From positions 186,001-250,000 of the forward strand of contig JAESUZ010000139.1 in assembly GCA_017311185.1 (NCBI GenBank): 64,000 nucleotides of DNA. Reading direction: 5' to 3'. The stretch's first letter is position 1, and each line of letters opens with the position of its first letter. Below the pieces are notes generated by a model. That model made no database searches. It saw only the letters and a list, made by a program, of their open reading frames with translations, and had not been told where the DNA came from. Positions 1-10,900 of the stretch are shown piece after piece. Source of the DNA: Proteles cristata cristata (Eukaryota; Chordata; Mammalia; Carnivora; Hyaenidae). A program made the position numbers and the translations under genes.

Positions 1-354
1 CTTCATTTTAGGCCTGGGAGCATAAGCAGTGAGCGGCTCAGAGGTGGGTTCCACCTCTGTGGTGATGTAATTACTGATTGTGACATGATCAGGACTTATC
101 AAGATTTTCAAAGCAGTGACACATGGTGATTTCAATAAACTGATACACACAGGATATAAGCAATGAAGATAAGTCGAGAACATTAAAAAAGAAAGCATAG
201 CAGAATAAAATAGTGTTTGAATCTAGGGTCACCCAGAGATTTGGAAGTGTTGATATATATGAAAAAGTGAATTGTTAGATGAGGGACATATTAAAGGTAC
301 TAGGTAGGAAGTAGTGATATGTTATATAATTTACTATCACCAGCCAGCTCTTAA
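1..354. other. AT-rich sequence, nothing recognised
   Basis: No open frame of note, no simple repeat and no repeat family that I can name. Probably decayed intergenic or intronic sequence. Confidence 0.5.
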
Positions 355-620
355 TAGATTATACTGATATTCTTTTTTTTTTTTTTAATATTTTATTTAT
401 TTCTAGGAGAGAGAGAGAGAGAGAGACAGTGTGAGCAGGGGAGGGTCAGAGAGAGAGGGAGACACAGACTCTGAAACAGGCTCCAGGCTCCGAGCTGGCA
501 GTCAGCACAGAGCCCGACGTGGGGCCCGAACCCGTGAACCACGAGATCATGACCTAAGCGAAAGTCAGACGCTTAACCGACTAAGCCACCCAGGCACCCC
601 TAGATTATACTGATATTCTT
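355..620 (-). mobile_element. Felid CAN-SINE, minus strand, with perfect 20 bp TSD
   Basis: The SINE body is about 375-600. Read on the minus strand it starts with the tRNA-Lys-derived head (GGGTGCCTGGGTGGCTTAG), has a B-box-like GGTTCACGG-type segment, a CT-rich middle, and ends in a CCTAGAAATAAATAAAATATT tail then poly(A), seen here as T's at 373-386. A 20 bp direct repeat (355-374 and 601-620, TAGATTATACTGATATTCTT) flanks it with no mismatch. This is the signature of L1-driven retroposition. The body carries the ACTGCCAGCTC and CCTAGAAATAA variants shared with the copies near 21.1, 34.9, 35.7 and 42.9 kb. The perfect TSD suggests a young insertion. Confidence 0.95.
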
Positions 621-924
621 GAAAAACCCCCTGGATTATGATTTCTACCCTTGGAGGATGCATTTTTATTCCCCTTGCTGAGACTACTGTGATTGTTTTT
701 TGCCTTATTCTTAGACATTAGATCTATATTTGATTCAAAATTATATTTTGATTCTGTGGTTAAGGGTCCCACGTGCATGAGAATAATGTTAAAGGCTAGT
801 CTGATTCCATTTTTCTGAGGACAAAAAAATTATTGCTACAATTCTATTTTCTAATGACGGAGAACACCCAAGTTATCACGGGTTGTTAGGAGGTTGCCAT
901 GAGAAAAGAACTAACATTGATTGA
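621..924. other. Unassigned unique sequence
   Basis: Nothing recognised; no motif or frame stands out. Confidence 0.4.
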
Positions 925-1100
925 TCATTGACTTTTGCCAAGAGCTGAGCTAGTCACCTTATATGACCTTAAAAATGCTCTTTTATTGAATTCCTTCATT
1001 GAATTCATGAGGCATGTATTTTGTCCTTTATATCAGATGAGGAAATTATAGATCAGAGAGGTTAACCGTTTTGCCCAAGACCTTTAGCTTAGTAGTGATT
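925..1100 (-). mobile_element. MIR fragment, minus strand
   Basis: Contains the antisense MIR core (GATGAGGAAATTATAGATCAGAGAG followed by a GTTAACCGTTTTGCCCAAGA-like stretch), matching the family's usual gaggaaact-gag-gctcagagaggttaa-gacttgcccaag order. Strongly diverged, so edges are approximate. Confidence 0.65.
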
Positions 1101-1704
1101 TTCCCCAGTGGCTTAAACAAATAGGTGCTTCTTGGTGCCTCTGAATAAGGCACCTGGAGACAGGGTCTGCTGGGGGTGACTCAGTGATGTGGTGATATCA
1201 GGGCTGACCTCTGGGATTCCCTTGGCTGTTGGATTTGGACTTGGAGGTAAAGGCAGTTCTGTCGTGGTTATAAGGATGCTGCCCTAGCTCTAGGCATCAT
1301 GCCCATGGGAAAAGGTGGTGCATGGGTCTTAGATCAGGGAGCGTCTTCTCCGTGTCCCTGATCATGAACTCAAACAGTGTCACATGGTCAACCCTGTGGG
1401 GCCTCTGAGTCTTTCTGGGGGAGGTGGCAAACGGGAGAGGGTTGGGGACGGTAGCTCCCTCAGTTGTATCTCTCAAAGGAAGTAAGTGACAGTCTGGGAA
1501 TTCAGCTGAGGCCCGTGTGATTCCAAAGCCCAAACATCTCTCAGGTGTCCTTTTTCTTGGTTCACACTAACTCCTGCTTTCGTGCCCTTGGTCTTATCTC
1601 CTCACCTTTCCTCCAGAACTAGGACCTTGGCTCGTCAGTTATTTCCTTTTTCCCTTCAAAGATCAATGTATTCTTTTCCACTGGCATTTTTCTTTTTCTA
1701 CCTT
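1101..1704. other. Unassigned sequence with a short L2-like patch
   Basis: Mostly unrecognised. The stretch near 1226-1250 (CTGTTGGATTTGGACTTGGA) resembles antisense L2 and recurs in similar form at about 2257. No credible exon was seen. Confidence 0.35.
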
Positions 1705-1905
1705 AGTGGTCCTCAGGAGATGTTTGGACGTGTTTTGGGGGAGGTTTTTGATATAGTAATGACTGCTTTTGTAAAGTGTGTGTGTGTGCAGGTGCCTGTG
1801 TGCTTCTGGCATTTACAGCCTGGAGACTAGGCACGTTTGGTGTCCTGCCATACGTATGATAGTACCCAACAGTCAAAAATAGCTCTACCCAAAATACATT
1901 TTTCC
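1705..1905 (+). mobile_element. MER20-like hAT DNA transposon fragment
   Basis: Shows the order of segments of the roughly 220 bp MER20-type element: TAGTGGTCCTCA start, AGATGTTTGGACGTGTTTTGG, CTTCTGGCATTTACAG, and ATAGCTCTACCCAAAATAC near the end. It is interrupted by a short GT run at 1777-1788. Compare the better copy at 52355-52570. Non-autonomous, ancient. Confidence 0.55.
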
Positions 1906-2560
1906 CTCATTGGACAGACTCAAATCACTCTCATATTAATAAACAGAGGCCTAAAAGCTTTTCTTGACCCTAGTTCTCTCTCCTCCTTTCTTTTGACATT
2001 TCAGCTCCTTAAAAAGTAGTTGTGTTGCTGTTTTCACTTCCTCATCTCTCACTTTCTACAAAAATGCCACATCCAGTGGACTTTTTCTCATTCTTGACCT
2101 TCTGCAGCATTGAACACTTCACCCTTTTAGTGCTATTCCAGAAATTATGATGACGAGAGTAATTAGATTCGTCATAGATTTGGTGACAGTGGGAAGGAGA
2201 ATGAGTAGAGTTTAGAACATGGATAGGTCGTACAAGTGGAAGTGTCTAGTAAGCAGTTGGATTTGCACCTGGAGGTAAAGGGGGTGACTTGGGCTGGGAA
2301 TATAGATATGAACCTCATTAGCAAGCGGAGCGTAGTTGCAACCAGGAGGGTGGATGAGATGGCTCAGAATGACCAAGTGAAACGAGGAGGGAGGTGGGCC
2401 AAGGACAGAGCTACCTTAGGGTGCCCCGCCATCTGAGGGATGGCCAGAGGGGGCGGAGATGATAAAGGAGCTCAGGCACTTAGTTATTGGAGATGAGATA
2501 AGAACGAGAGAAATAAGAAAAGAGGTATTATAGACCAAGAGAGTGTTCTAAGAAGGGTAG
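1906..2560. mobile_element. L2 fragments in opposite orientations
   Basis: About 2050-2125 resembles sense L2 ORF2 (TTCTTGACCTTCTGCAGCATTGAAC). About 2180-2450 resembles antisense L2 (AGTGTCTAGTAAGCAGTTGGAT, GGAATATAGATATGAA, ACAGAGCTACCTTAGGGTGCC). The change of strand implies separate copies or a rearranged one. Edges are by eye. Confidence 0.55.
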
Positions 2561-2739
2561 TTAGCCAGTCTGGGAATCAACCCAGGACACTCCCTTCCCA
2601 CTCAAGATGGTTGCACAAACCTGAGGGGGCTGCGGAGGAGGCCTCGTGACCTTCCCCTTCCCTCCAGGCGCTGTGCTGACACTCCGTGTCTGTCGTCTGC
2701 ACTGCCGCACACTGCTTACCTGTGTGATCTTGAGACCCT

Positions 2740-3240
2740 CAAATCTGATTGTTAAACACTTTTGCTTAAACCTCTGCACTGGCTTGCCACTGCTTGGAAT
2801 AAGACATCCTCTTAGATCTGGTCCCTGGCTACCTCTCCAGGATTTTCCCTTAACCTCCCTGCCCTTGAACGGTCATGTTAAGCCACACTAAATTATTTAT
2901 AGCTCCCTCCCTGGTCCAGGCCCTTTTGCATCTCTGTGCCTTTGTACTGCTTCGTCTCCTTAGAATCTCCTCTCTGCCTTGTCCATCCGGAAACACCTGC
3001 TCACTTTTTAAGGGAAGTTGTGGCACTTCTGCGAACCCTTTTCTGATTCTCTTCTTCACAGGATTTACTTTTCTTTTTCTTTGCGCTCCACCTGTGTCCT
3101 ATTTATGCTTTTATTATAACTTGTCTTATTTACCTATCTGTCCCACTTGCTGTACAGTGAGCTCATTGTAGGCCACGGCTACGCTTTCCTGATTTTTGTT
3201 TTCCTAGCACGTACCATAGTGTCTGATGCAAGTAATAGCT
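2740..3240 (+). mobile_element. L2 3' end, plus strand
   Basis: The 3' part of LINE-2 is recognisable: CCCTGGCTACCTCTCCAGGATT, CCAGGCCCTTTTGCATCTCTGTGCCTTTG, ACACCTGCTCA, GTACAGTGAGCTCATTGTAGG, TTCCTAGCACGTACCATAGTG. The final AATAAATG tail of the family is degraded. It matches the non-coding 3' end, so no protein is expected. Confidence 0.75.
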
Positions 3241-3292
3241 AACTTTTAATGAACAACGAACGGTTATTAAATTGGGCCCTTTCTACACCGTA

Positions 3293-3725
3293 GGGGGTTG
3301 AGGAGTGATCCCCCCAAAAGATCTGTCCATGTCCTAATTCCTGTAATCTGTGAATGTGACCTGATTTGGATAAAGGGTCTTGGCAAATATCATTAAGGAT
3401 CTCATGATGAGATCATTTTGGATTAGCCAAGGGGCTCTAAGTCCAGTGACAAATGTCCTTCCAAGAGGTGAAAGAGGAGAAGACATAGACACAAAGGGGA
3501 GGTCTTTCAAAGAGGAGCAGAGGCTGGAGTTAGTTAGCCACAGCGTGCCGAAGAAGCCGCTAGAAGCTGGACACAGCAAAGGGCGATTTTTTCCTTAGGG
3601 CCTTTCAGAGAGAGCATGACTCTGATAACACCCTTGATTTCAGGCTTGAGAACTGTGAGAAAATAAATTTTTGTTGTTTCAAGCCACGAAGTGTGTGGTA
3701 ATATGTGATGGCAGCTCTAGGAAAG
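3293..3725 (+). mobile_element. MLT1-type MaLR LTR (solo, ancient)
   Basis: Starts near TCCCCCCAAAAGATCTGTCC, runs through ACCTGATTTGG, ACAAATGTCCTTCCAAGAGG and GAACTGTGAGAAAATAAATTT, and ends TTTCAAGCCACGAAGTGTGTGG then GCAGCTCTAGG. This is the standard order of an MLT1 LTR, including the internal AATAAA at about 3661. Only the LTR is present; no internal retroviral-like sequence is attached. Compare the opposite-strand LTR at 42392-42805. Confidence 0.8.
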
Positions 3726-3784
3726 TGATATCCACACCAGGGTTAAGGGGCCTGTGGGGAATCTCTGGAATCTCCCTGCCTAGG

Positions 3785-3950
3785 TGATTTCTTGGCTTAT
3801 ACATTTACTGTGTGATCTTTGGCAGAGTACTTAACTTCTCTGAGCCTTAGATTCCTCCTTCTAAAACAAACAGCTCCTGTTTTCTTAAGGTGATTAAGTA
3901 AGGTTAGTGAACGTGCTTAGAAAAGACCTGGCAAACAGTAGGAGTCAGCG
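3785..3950 (+). mobile_element. MIR fragment, plus strand
   Basis: Has TGTGTGATCTTTGGCAGAGTACTTAACTTCTCTGAGCC-type MIR core followed by TTCCTCCTTCTAAAAC and CTTAGAAAAGACCTGGCAAA, the usual order on the sense strand. Confidence 0.7.
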
Positions 3951-4479
3951 AGTGCGTGTCAGAGAGAAGTTTTCACTCAAGCCTCCCTGTGAACCAATGG
4001 ATGAGTGAGGAGGATGTAAATAGAGACCCGAGCCAGCCTAGTGACAGGAGCTCACCTAGTTCTGTGGTAGGTAGGCGTGCACCCTGGGGACTCTGTCCAG
4101 AGGTGGTGCTCTGACGTCGTGGCCCACCCCGGGGCCTGGGAAGGTGCCGAAAGGAGAAGTGTCAGTGTTCTGGGCAGCTACTCCCTTGCTGGGGTCTTCG
4201 GTGGAGCTACAGGGCAACGAAGCTTGTCTCTTAGCGCTGGAACCTCCCTTCATACACTCCTTGGTTTTGTATTTGCTCCTCTGTTTCGTGCCTGTATGCA
4301 CTCGTGCACATGTGTCTGTGTGTGTGTGTGCTCATGCACATTTGTATGTTTTCGGATGTGGCGGCTGCTCTCTTGATCCTTTTCTGTGCCCAGGACGGTG
4401 CCTCTCTGGCTAATCTCTGGGCTAATCTCCCAGTCTGAAGTCCTTGTGCTTTCAGATGCTTTTTCTTCTCCGCTCGATT
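3951..4479. other. Unique sequence with a short TG run
   Basis: GC is somewhat higher than the surroundings. A TG run lies at about 4313-4330. No exon, CpG island or known repeat recognised. Confidence 0.4.
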
Positions 4480-4690
4480 CCTGCTTCTTTCCTTTTTATT
4501 CTCTTCCATGCTGTAATTTTCATAGTCCTTATCACAACTGTTATTCACCATAGTAGCTTTTTTTCATTAGCTGCCCTGCAAGACTGCAGGCTTCATAAGG
4601 GCAGGGTCTATGTCTTTTTCATTTTTGTATCCCCCGAACCTAACATACAGCTTGGCACATAGTAAGCCTTTAAGACGTAGGTGTTAAATG
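4480..4690 (+). mobile_element. L2 3' end, plus strand
   Basis: CTTCATAAGGGCAGGGTCTATG, TTTGTATCCCCCGAACCTAAC and TTGGCACATAGTAAGCCTTTAA match the very 3' end of L2. Confidence 0.75.
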
Positions 4691-5224
4691 TATGGCCGAA
4701 TTAATTATTTCCGTGCAGCAGATGTCAGTTGCAATGAAGAGAAAAGTATTTTAAACCCAAATGGAAATGGATGAGAGAATTAATCTCTGGCTGCTGGAAA
4801 ATACATTTCTGCCTGTCTCTAGGCTGTTCTTGCCATCACCCTTCTCTTCCTCACATCTGCCAGATACCAGCCGTCAACAACTCGGCACTCACGTCTAGAG
4901 TTTTAACACTCATGCCCACTTTATTTCTAGCAACCAGACACGGAAAAAGGGCTGCCTCAAGTTATCGGTGCATTCTGAAGTAGCAGAGCAAAACTTTAAC
5001 GCAAGGCAGTGGGGCGCCGGTGATAATCTTGACGTTATTAGCTTTCTTTCTGAGGTGGAAGCAGAAAGAAATAAGCTTTTTTTTTTTTTTTTTAAGTTCC
5101 AAAAGATAAACATATGCGATTCACATGACATACTAATCAGCAAAATATCACCAACTAAATTTAACGAGGGCAATTAAGTTTCCAGAGGTAGGGGCAGGAG
5201 ATTTTGAAACTTTTTTAGCAAACA
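4691..5224. other. Unassigned sequence with a T tract
   Basis: An uninterrupted T tract lies at about 5077-5094. It could be the tail of an unrecognised minus-strand insertion, but no SINE or L1 body is attached. Nothing else is seen. Confidence 0.35.
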
Positions 5225-5800
5225 ACATCCTTTCTCATTTACTTATTCACTCATTCAAAAAATATCTATTAGGTACCTGGTGGAGGTCAGGAACCGCACA
5301 AGGTCCTGGAGGCAGAGTCAATGAGAGAGACACATCCTTACAGTGCACTGACTGACAATAAACAAAGATATAAATTAAGTAATATTATTTTAGGTAGTGG
5401 TAAGTGTTTTGATGAAAATAGTAGGAAGGGGTAACAGGTAGGGCTAGCTTAGGGTTGTCAGGACTGGTCTCAGAGGAAGGTAGCACTTGAGACATGTATG
5501 ATAAAAGGATCAAGATGCATGAAGATGTCACGGGTAGCCTTTGGGCAGGGAGAAGAGCAGGTGTGGAGGCCTTGAAGGGGGCAAGTTTTTGTTGTATGTT
5601 TTTTTTGATGAGTGTCAGATGGTGTGAGTTGGAGGGTGGTGAGCAGTGGGGTCAATGGTAGAAAATGAGGCTGAAAGGGTATTCTGAGGCCAGATCCTGT
5701 ACAGCCTGAGAGGCTGGGCATTGTGTTGGGTATTTTGCAATTCATTCAAGAAGCTGTAAGAAGGGAGTGATGGAACTTGATTTAGCATCTTTTCAGATGG
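5225..5800 (-). mobile_element. L2 fragment, minus strand
   Basis: Antisense L2 segments in order: TCATTCAAAAAATATCTATTAGG, GACTGACAATAAACAAAGAT, GGTCTCAGAGGAAGGTAGCACTTGAG, GAGAAGAGCAGGTGTGGAGGCC, GGCCAGATCCTGTACAGCC. Long but diverged; short open frames here are fortuitous. Confidence 0.7.
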
Positions 5801-6000
5801 AGACAGATAGTAGAGTGGATAGAATATACACCTTGGAGCCATTTTAAGTCTTGTCTCCACCTTTCAGAAGCTAGGTGACCTTTTGCTACATTGTGTGACT
5901 GCTGTGATCTGGTGTTGGTTTGTTTTTTTCATCGCTCTGAAGGAATTACTATTCAGAGACTTTTAAGAGTTATTATGAGATGAAATAACCTATAAAGGAC
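5800..6000 (+). mobile_element. Probable MIR fragment
   Basis: GTGGATAGAATATACACCTTGGAGCC and AGAAGCTAGGTGACC resemble the 5' half of a sense MIR, followed by a weak tail (TTATGAGATGAAATAACC). Low similarity. Confidence 0.4.
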
Positions 6001-6966
6001 TCACTACTTTGCCAGGTACACACCTGGCTTTGAAGAAATGGCTGGCCTTGCCCTTTCTAGTAGTATTGAAATACAAATTCCTCTTGAATCAGGCATCACC
6101 TTCTTTTGATAGATCTACGGATCAGGTAGCTTTGTGTTTTGTTTGTTGATTTTACACACGTTGCTTACAGACCTGTGAACAAAGGAGCAAAATACTGTAG
6201 GAAGTTAGAAGCATCACGATTGGCTCTACCCTGACTAAAGACTCTTGTTTTGAGTTCTTGGAGTTCCCAGGCGCCGCGTCCCGCGGCCAGTTCCTGGACT
6301 TGTGTCTACTTAGAGGCAGTCTGATATAAGGCCCCTTTTCCCAAATGGGGGTGAAGGCACTGAGAAGAAGGCATAGGGAGTAGAGCAACTGTGTTGAGAT
6401 ATCGAGGTGAGCAGTGTAGGTGCCGAGAATGGGAGATCGTATAAAGGCACAGCCAATCACTGCGGCCTGCCTGCCTTGGGCTGAGGACTTCTGGCACCCG
6501 CCCAAGTCCTCCTGGCCTGTCACCATGTGTCTCAGATGTGTTCTGTTACCTTGACAACATGTTGTCTGGAGTTGTAAGGAGCGGCAGCCTTCAACCTTTG
6601 AGCATCAGCGTGTTGCTAGGACAACAGACTTCACAGGAAGCTGGGCTCCACTGTAGGTCCTGGATCTTGCTGCCCCCCGCCCCTCCCTCTTCCTCTCCCT
6701 GCCTCCCCATACTTCCACTGCCCTCCATCTATCCTCTTGCTTCTTCTGCCTTCACGGTCCTTTAGCTCTGCCTCCAACCCCGTGGCCTTCATTCTGTCAC
6801 CACTGCAGTGTCCCCACTGCTTGTATAAAAGCAAAGACGGTAAATTCTCAAATAGAAAGCTGCATGATTTAAGAAGCTGATGGGATGGTGGGAATGAGGG
6901 AGTTGAAGAGACATCCAGAAAAGGGAGGGAGGAGCTTGATAGAGTTTCTGTAGTCTAGTTGTAGAG
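6001..6966. other. Unique sequence with paired X-box-like motifs
   Basis: A short GC- and CpG-rich patch occurs at 6268-6292 (GGCGCCGCGTCCCGCGG). Two 14 bp sites resembling the RFX X-box lie at 6545-6558 and 6612-6625. A pyrimidine-rich stretch follows at 6660-6760. No exon is recognised. Confidence 0.45.
6545..6625. promoter_or_regulatory. Two RFX X-box-like sites
   Basis: GTTACCTTGACAAC (6545-6558) and GTTGCTAGGACAAC (6612-6625) each resemble the imperfect inverted repeat GTTRCC-NN-GGYAAC bound by RFX factors, with one or two mismatches. They start 67 bp apart in otherwise unique sequence. Motif match only; activity is inferred. Confidence 0.35.
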
Positions 6967-7191
6967 TGTGTGGTAGTGGTTTTATTTATTTATTTATTTA
7001 TTTACGAATGACAAGTGGGGAAGGGGCAGAGAGAAAGAGAGGAAGAATCTCAAACAGGCTCTCCACCCTACCAGTACAGAGCCTCATGCAGGGCTTGAAC
7101 ACACGAACCAAGAATCGTGAAATCATGACCTGAATCGAAGTCAATTGCTTAACCAACTGAGCTACCCAGGCACCCCTGTGTGGTAGTAGTT
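6967..7191 (-). mobile_element. CAN-SINE, minus strand, older copy
   Basis: Body about 6981-7176, beginning with the TTTATTTATTTATTTATTT tail complement and ending with GCTACCCAGGCACCCC. The flanking TSD is TGTGTGGTAGTGGTT (6967-6981) against TGTGTGGTAGTAGTT (7177-7191), one mismatch. The body is more diverged than the 355-620 copy. Confidence 0.9.
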
Positions 7192-7819
7192 CTTAAAGGG
7201 ACTTGACCTGAGCATCAACAGAAGAGTTTATTTTATAATTATTATTTTTTTTAAATAATGGATTTTCTGGTTCCATACCCAAATGTTCTTTTGGAGTTAA
7301 AACCCCACTAAATACTATTTTTACAAATTTCTCTTAAAGGATTCTGAAATGCAGCCATGTTTGGGGACCACTGGTCAGTAACACACCGCATATTGTTCAG
7401 ATTATAAAGTTTTGTGATACTCGGTACCTACCTATAGAGCTTTATTGTTCATGGTCCCAGTGCAATGCTTTCCTGTGGCTGCTTAATAATAGTGAAGACA
7501 CAGGAAGAGGAGTTGGAGGAATATGAGAAGACGCTAATGGAGGAGAGGAGAGGAGTGAAGGCAAACAGAAGGAAGAGAGCAACGTGGAAATGATAAGGGA
7601 GGCCATGGAATTGTGAACAGGGAAAATCAGCCATCACACTTGTCTCTGACTTTCAGTTAGAATGCAGGCTGTTAAGTAAGTCTAGGCTCAGTTAACATGC
7701 TCTTTGAGGTATGTTTGGAATCCTAGATTTTCCCTGGCTAGTAAGAGATCTGGGTGGGGGCTAGATCTGGGGTTTGAGAAGAAGCCAGCTTCCTCCTATT
7801 TTCTCCTTAAAAAAACCCC
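7192..7819. other. Unassigned unique sequence
   Basis: A purine-rich patch at 7495-7590 gives a minus-strand frame of no recognisable similarity. Nothing else stands out. Confidence 0.35.
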
Positions 7820-7985
7820 AAGTGCCCACTACATGTTAATGGTGTACTTTACATGAGCTAGTGCTTTACCTGCATTTAGCACGTATAATCCTTGAAGGAG
7901 CCCTAGGGCTTAGGCAGTAGGATTATTCTCTTTTTAAAGATCAAGAAACTGAGGGTGGGAAAGGAAAGTAACTGGCCCCTGCTGA
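7820..7985 (-). mobile_element. MIR fragment, minus strand
   Basis: ACATGAGCTAGTGCTTTACCTGC, TAGGATTATTCTC and AGATCAAGAAACTGAGG then AAGTAACTGGCCCC follow the antisense MIR order. Confidence 0.65.
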
Positions 7986-10900
7986 CACCCTGGCCATGGC
8001 AGTATGGAAACAGAACCACTCACCTGACTGACAGTAAAGCCCATGGACATCAGCAGTGTGTTGCACTTCCTCTTGAACACTTTCATTTACTTGGTCTTCT
8101 CGGGACTTCTAGCTTAACCTGGGAGGGGAGTATCCCAGCTATCCAGAACGTAGCCAGCTGGAGCTTAGGCAAAGGTGATTCTTCCCTCGCCAGCCCATCT
8201 TGATGAACACCCAAACATTCAGAACAAGAGCTCAGCTCTTAGAGAGGAGAATGGGATGAGAGACATGAAGGTGAAGGGGAAAGAACGTTCAAAGAGAGAA
8301 GGACATGCGGGTGAGCAAAACTGCTGGGTCAGTCCCAGTCTGATGGACTGAGTTCTTTCCACACTCGGAACTCTCAAGAGCGAGGCTGAGACCCTGAAGC
8401 CCAGGACACTGCCAAGTGGGTGCCCTAGGATTTGACTTCTAGGTCAGATCAAACTCTTAACTGATAATTCTGGGATTGGGGGTGGAGGCGCATGTTTTTC
8501 CAGCCTGCTGTGTGTCAGGAGGAAGTGAAAGCAGATGAGAAATTGACAAAGTAGTAATAGTATTGTCTCACTGTCCTGCGTGGCTATAGGTCTTGGAGCA
8601 AGCTATCTCCCCCTACTTCCTAAATAGTCTTAGAGTATCAGCTGTAACCACTGTTACCTTGGACTGAAATCTAGTTTCTAGAGGTGGTACCCGAAGGCCC
8701 CTCCTTGCCCCCTTCTGCTGGACCTCTCTTTTTCCTGGGCCAACAGCATGTACTCTCCCTCGTAGTTTCCTCAATGATCAAAGGCCTGTTTACATGCAAG
8801 GGTGATAATCGGTGTATGAAAGGTATCTGGTGTCAAGGTGGCGGGCTCAGGCAACGCATGTGAGAGGCAGGTTTATCTCTCAGTATGGCAGCCCGTTCCG
8901 GGCGGGGAGAGCCCATTTGTCTCCTTCTCTCATGATTGGGACAACGTAGAGCACACACAGCATACTTGGTGCGTATTTGTTGGTAATGATAGATCCTTTG
9001 AAATCAGATGGGAACAGGCCATATGCTCTTGGAAAAGGGCCTACATTGCAAGGTGGGATGGATGAGTGAGATGTGTTTTTGCAAGTTCTTTTCATCTCTA
9101 ACATCTGTGATCCTGTGAATAATTCTCTTCCCCTTGGCCCCTGCTGGCTGCTTGCCCGGGATCTCTGCCAGAGCCCTCCCCGATGGCCCCTCTGAGTAGA
9201 GATCACAGAGGGAGGGTCTCCCACTCGAGGCCGATGGTTCTGGAAGCCAAAGTTGACACTGAAAGTAGGAGAGAAGGCTTGTATCCCAGGGTCAGAGCCC
9301 AGGGATAGAGGCATCTGGACAGGAAGTGTGAGTGCCCAATTCCTAGAAGCAGGCAGGAGAGGAGGGGAACTTCCGCTGAACGTGTCAATAGCAGCAGCAG
9401 CAGTCGCTCTGGCTACACACACGTTGTCCATGAAAGCTTTTCTCAGACTGAGACTGAGCATCAGGGCCCAAGATGGGGCTCTGGAGGGTGGAGAGAAGCA
9501 TGGTGCCCAGAGTACCAGCTCCCATGCTGCCCACCTGCCATACCATTTCCCCACAGCCGGACAGCATGTCTATATGAGAGAAAGCTAAGAGACAGGAGCA
9601 CTTCTCTTGTGAACGGTCTGTTCTCTGATCACTGTTGTTCTCTGAAACTGACGGTGGCAGATTTTACTGAGGAATGTTGTGCGGCCGTCTGATTCTGGAA
9701 GTTCTTTCTTTGGGCCCTGCGGTCCCTGGGCCCAAGGGGAAGTGTCACTGGTTAATGAAAGGGGACTAACTTTGAGTAGTTACTGATGTATTTCAGTTCT
9801 CCTTGGAGACTAACACTGCTGATCCTGAGAAAACTAGTGTGTTAGCCAGAGAAGGGGATTTGGACACAGGTTAAACTCTCTACATGCTCTGGGAGAAGGG
9901 CACTTCCTCTCCTTTCCCTTGTCCTCCTTTTTCTCCCCTCGTGAGGCCCCCCAGGTGACAGAGTAGGGGCCTCCGACGCTTCTGTGAGTTGCACGTATCT
10001 GGAGCTGGTTTCCTGTCCGATGGAAGGTAGTGGCAGAGCTGTGTTTGGGGGGCTTCCAAGTGGCAACCATGGCTGCTTTTTGTCACCCTGATCTGAAAGG
10101 TCAGCCCTGTGAAAGTAACACACTTGGAAACGAAGGTATTTTTAAGCACTTTGAAATTCCCCTTCCCCATGCCCCTTTCTCCCCTCGATAACTGCTACCT
10201 CGTTTAATTGTCCAGTGTCCCTTTTTTGTGCCTCCCGGCTGCTTGGAGTACTCCCTTCTTCCTTCCCCCAGCTCCTTGCATTGTCCGCTGGTGGAGCTTT
10301 CCCAACGAGCACTATGGAATTCTGTCTTGGGTCTCTCCTCATGGAGACCCCCACTGTTTCCTCCTTACAGGAAGGAAGGATTCCATTTTAAAACCGGGAG
10401 ACAGTCTAAATAATGAAGTCACTGCCACGATCAGAAGAGATAAGAGCAACTAGTATGTGAACTCCGCGGGCATTTATATTTTAACTCAGAGGAAGAAATG
10501 TGTACGAGTGGAATATCAGATGTCATGTTGGCCCATGAGGGACATACATGTTTAAAACAGAAGGTTCTCTCCTGACTCCTGAAAACCATGCTGTGCATGG
10601 GCAGCCTCATCAGTCCTGAGGTGAAGCCCTGCTGGGAGACCTTGCTGCAAACAGAAAGGCTCAAGGGCAGCCCCTTGAGAAAGGTGTAGGTCACCCTGGT
10701 CACCCGGCTGATTGCACAGAACCACTCAGGAGCCTCGGAGAGCATTGGGCTGTGAAGTCATTCTGCGAAGGAGAATAGAATCAAGTAGAATAGGAAGCCC
10801 AGGTTCATCACTGAACTCTGAGGATTTCTAGACTGTTTTGATTCTCCACACCGTATGGAGAGGGCTCCAGTCTTATTTTGTATGAACACTTCTTAGCTGC

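Noticed and set aside
431..613. A 60-codon frame starting MSRGGSEREGD, which recurs nearly unchanged at 21006-21242 (minus)
   Set aside because: It is antisense of the SINE body. Its repetition reflects the SINE, not a protein family.
6268..6292. Possible CpG-island promoter
   Set aside because: The CpG-rich patch is only about 25 bp long; neither length nor neighbouring composition fits a CpG island.
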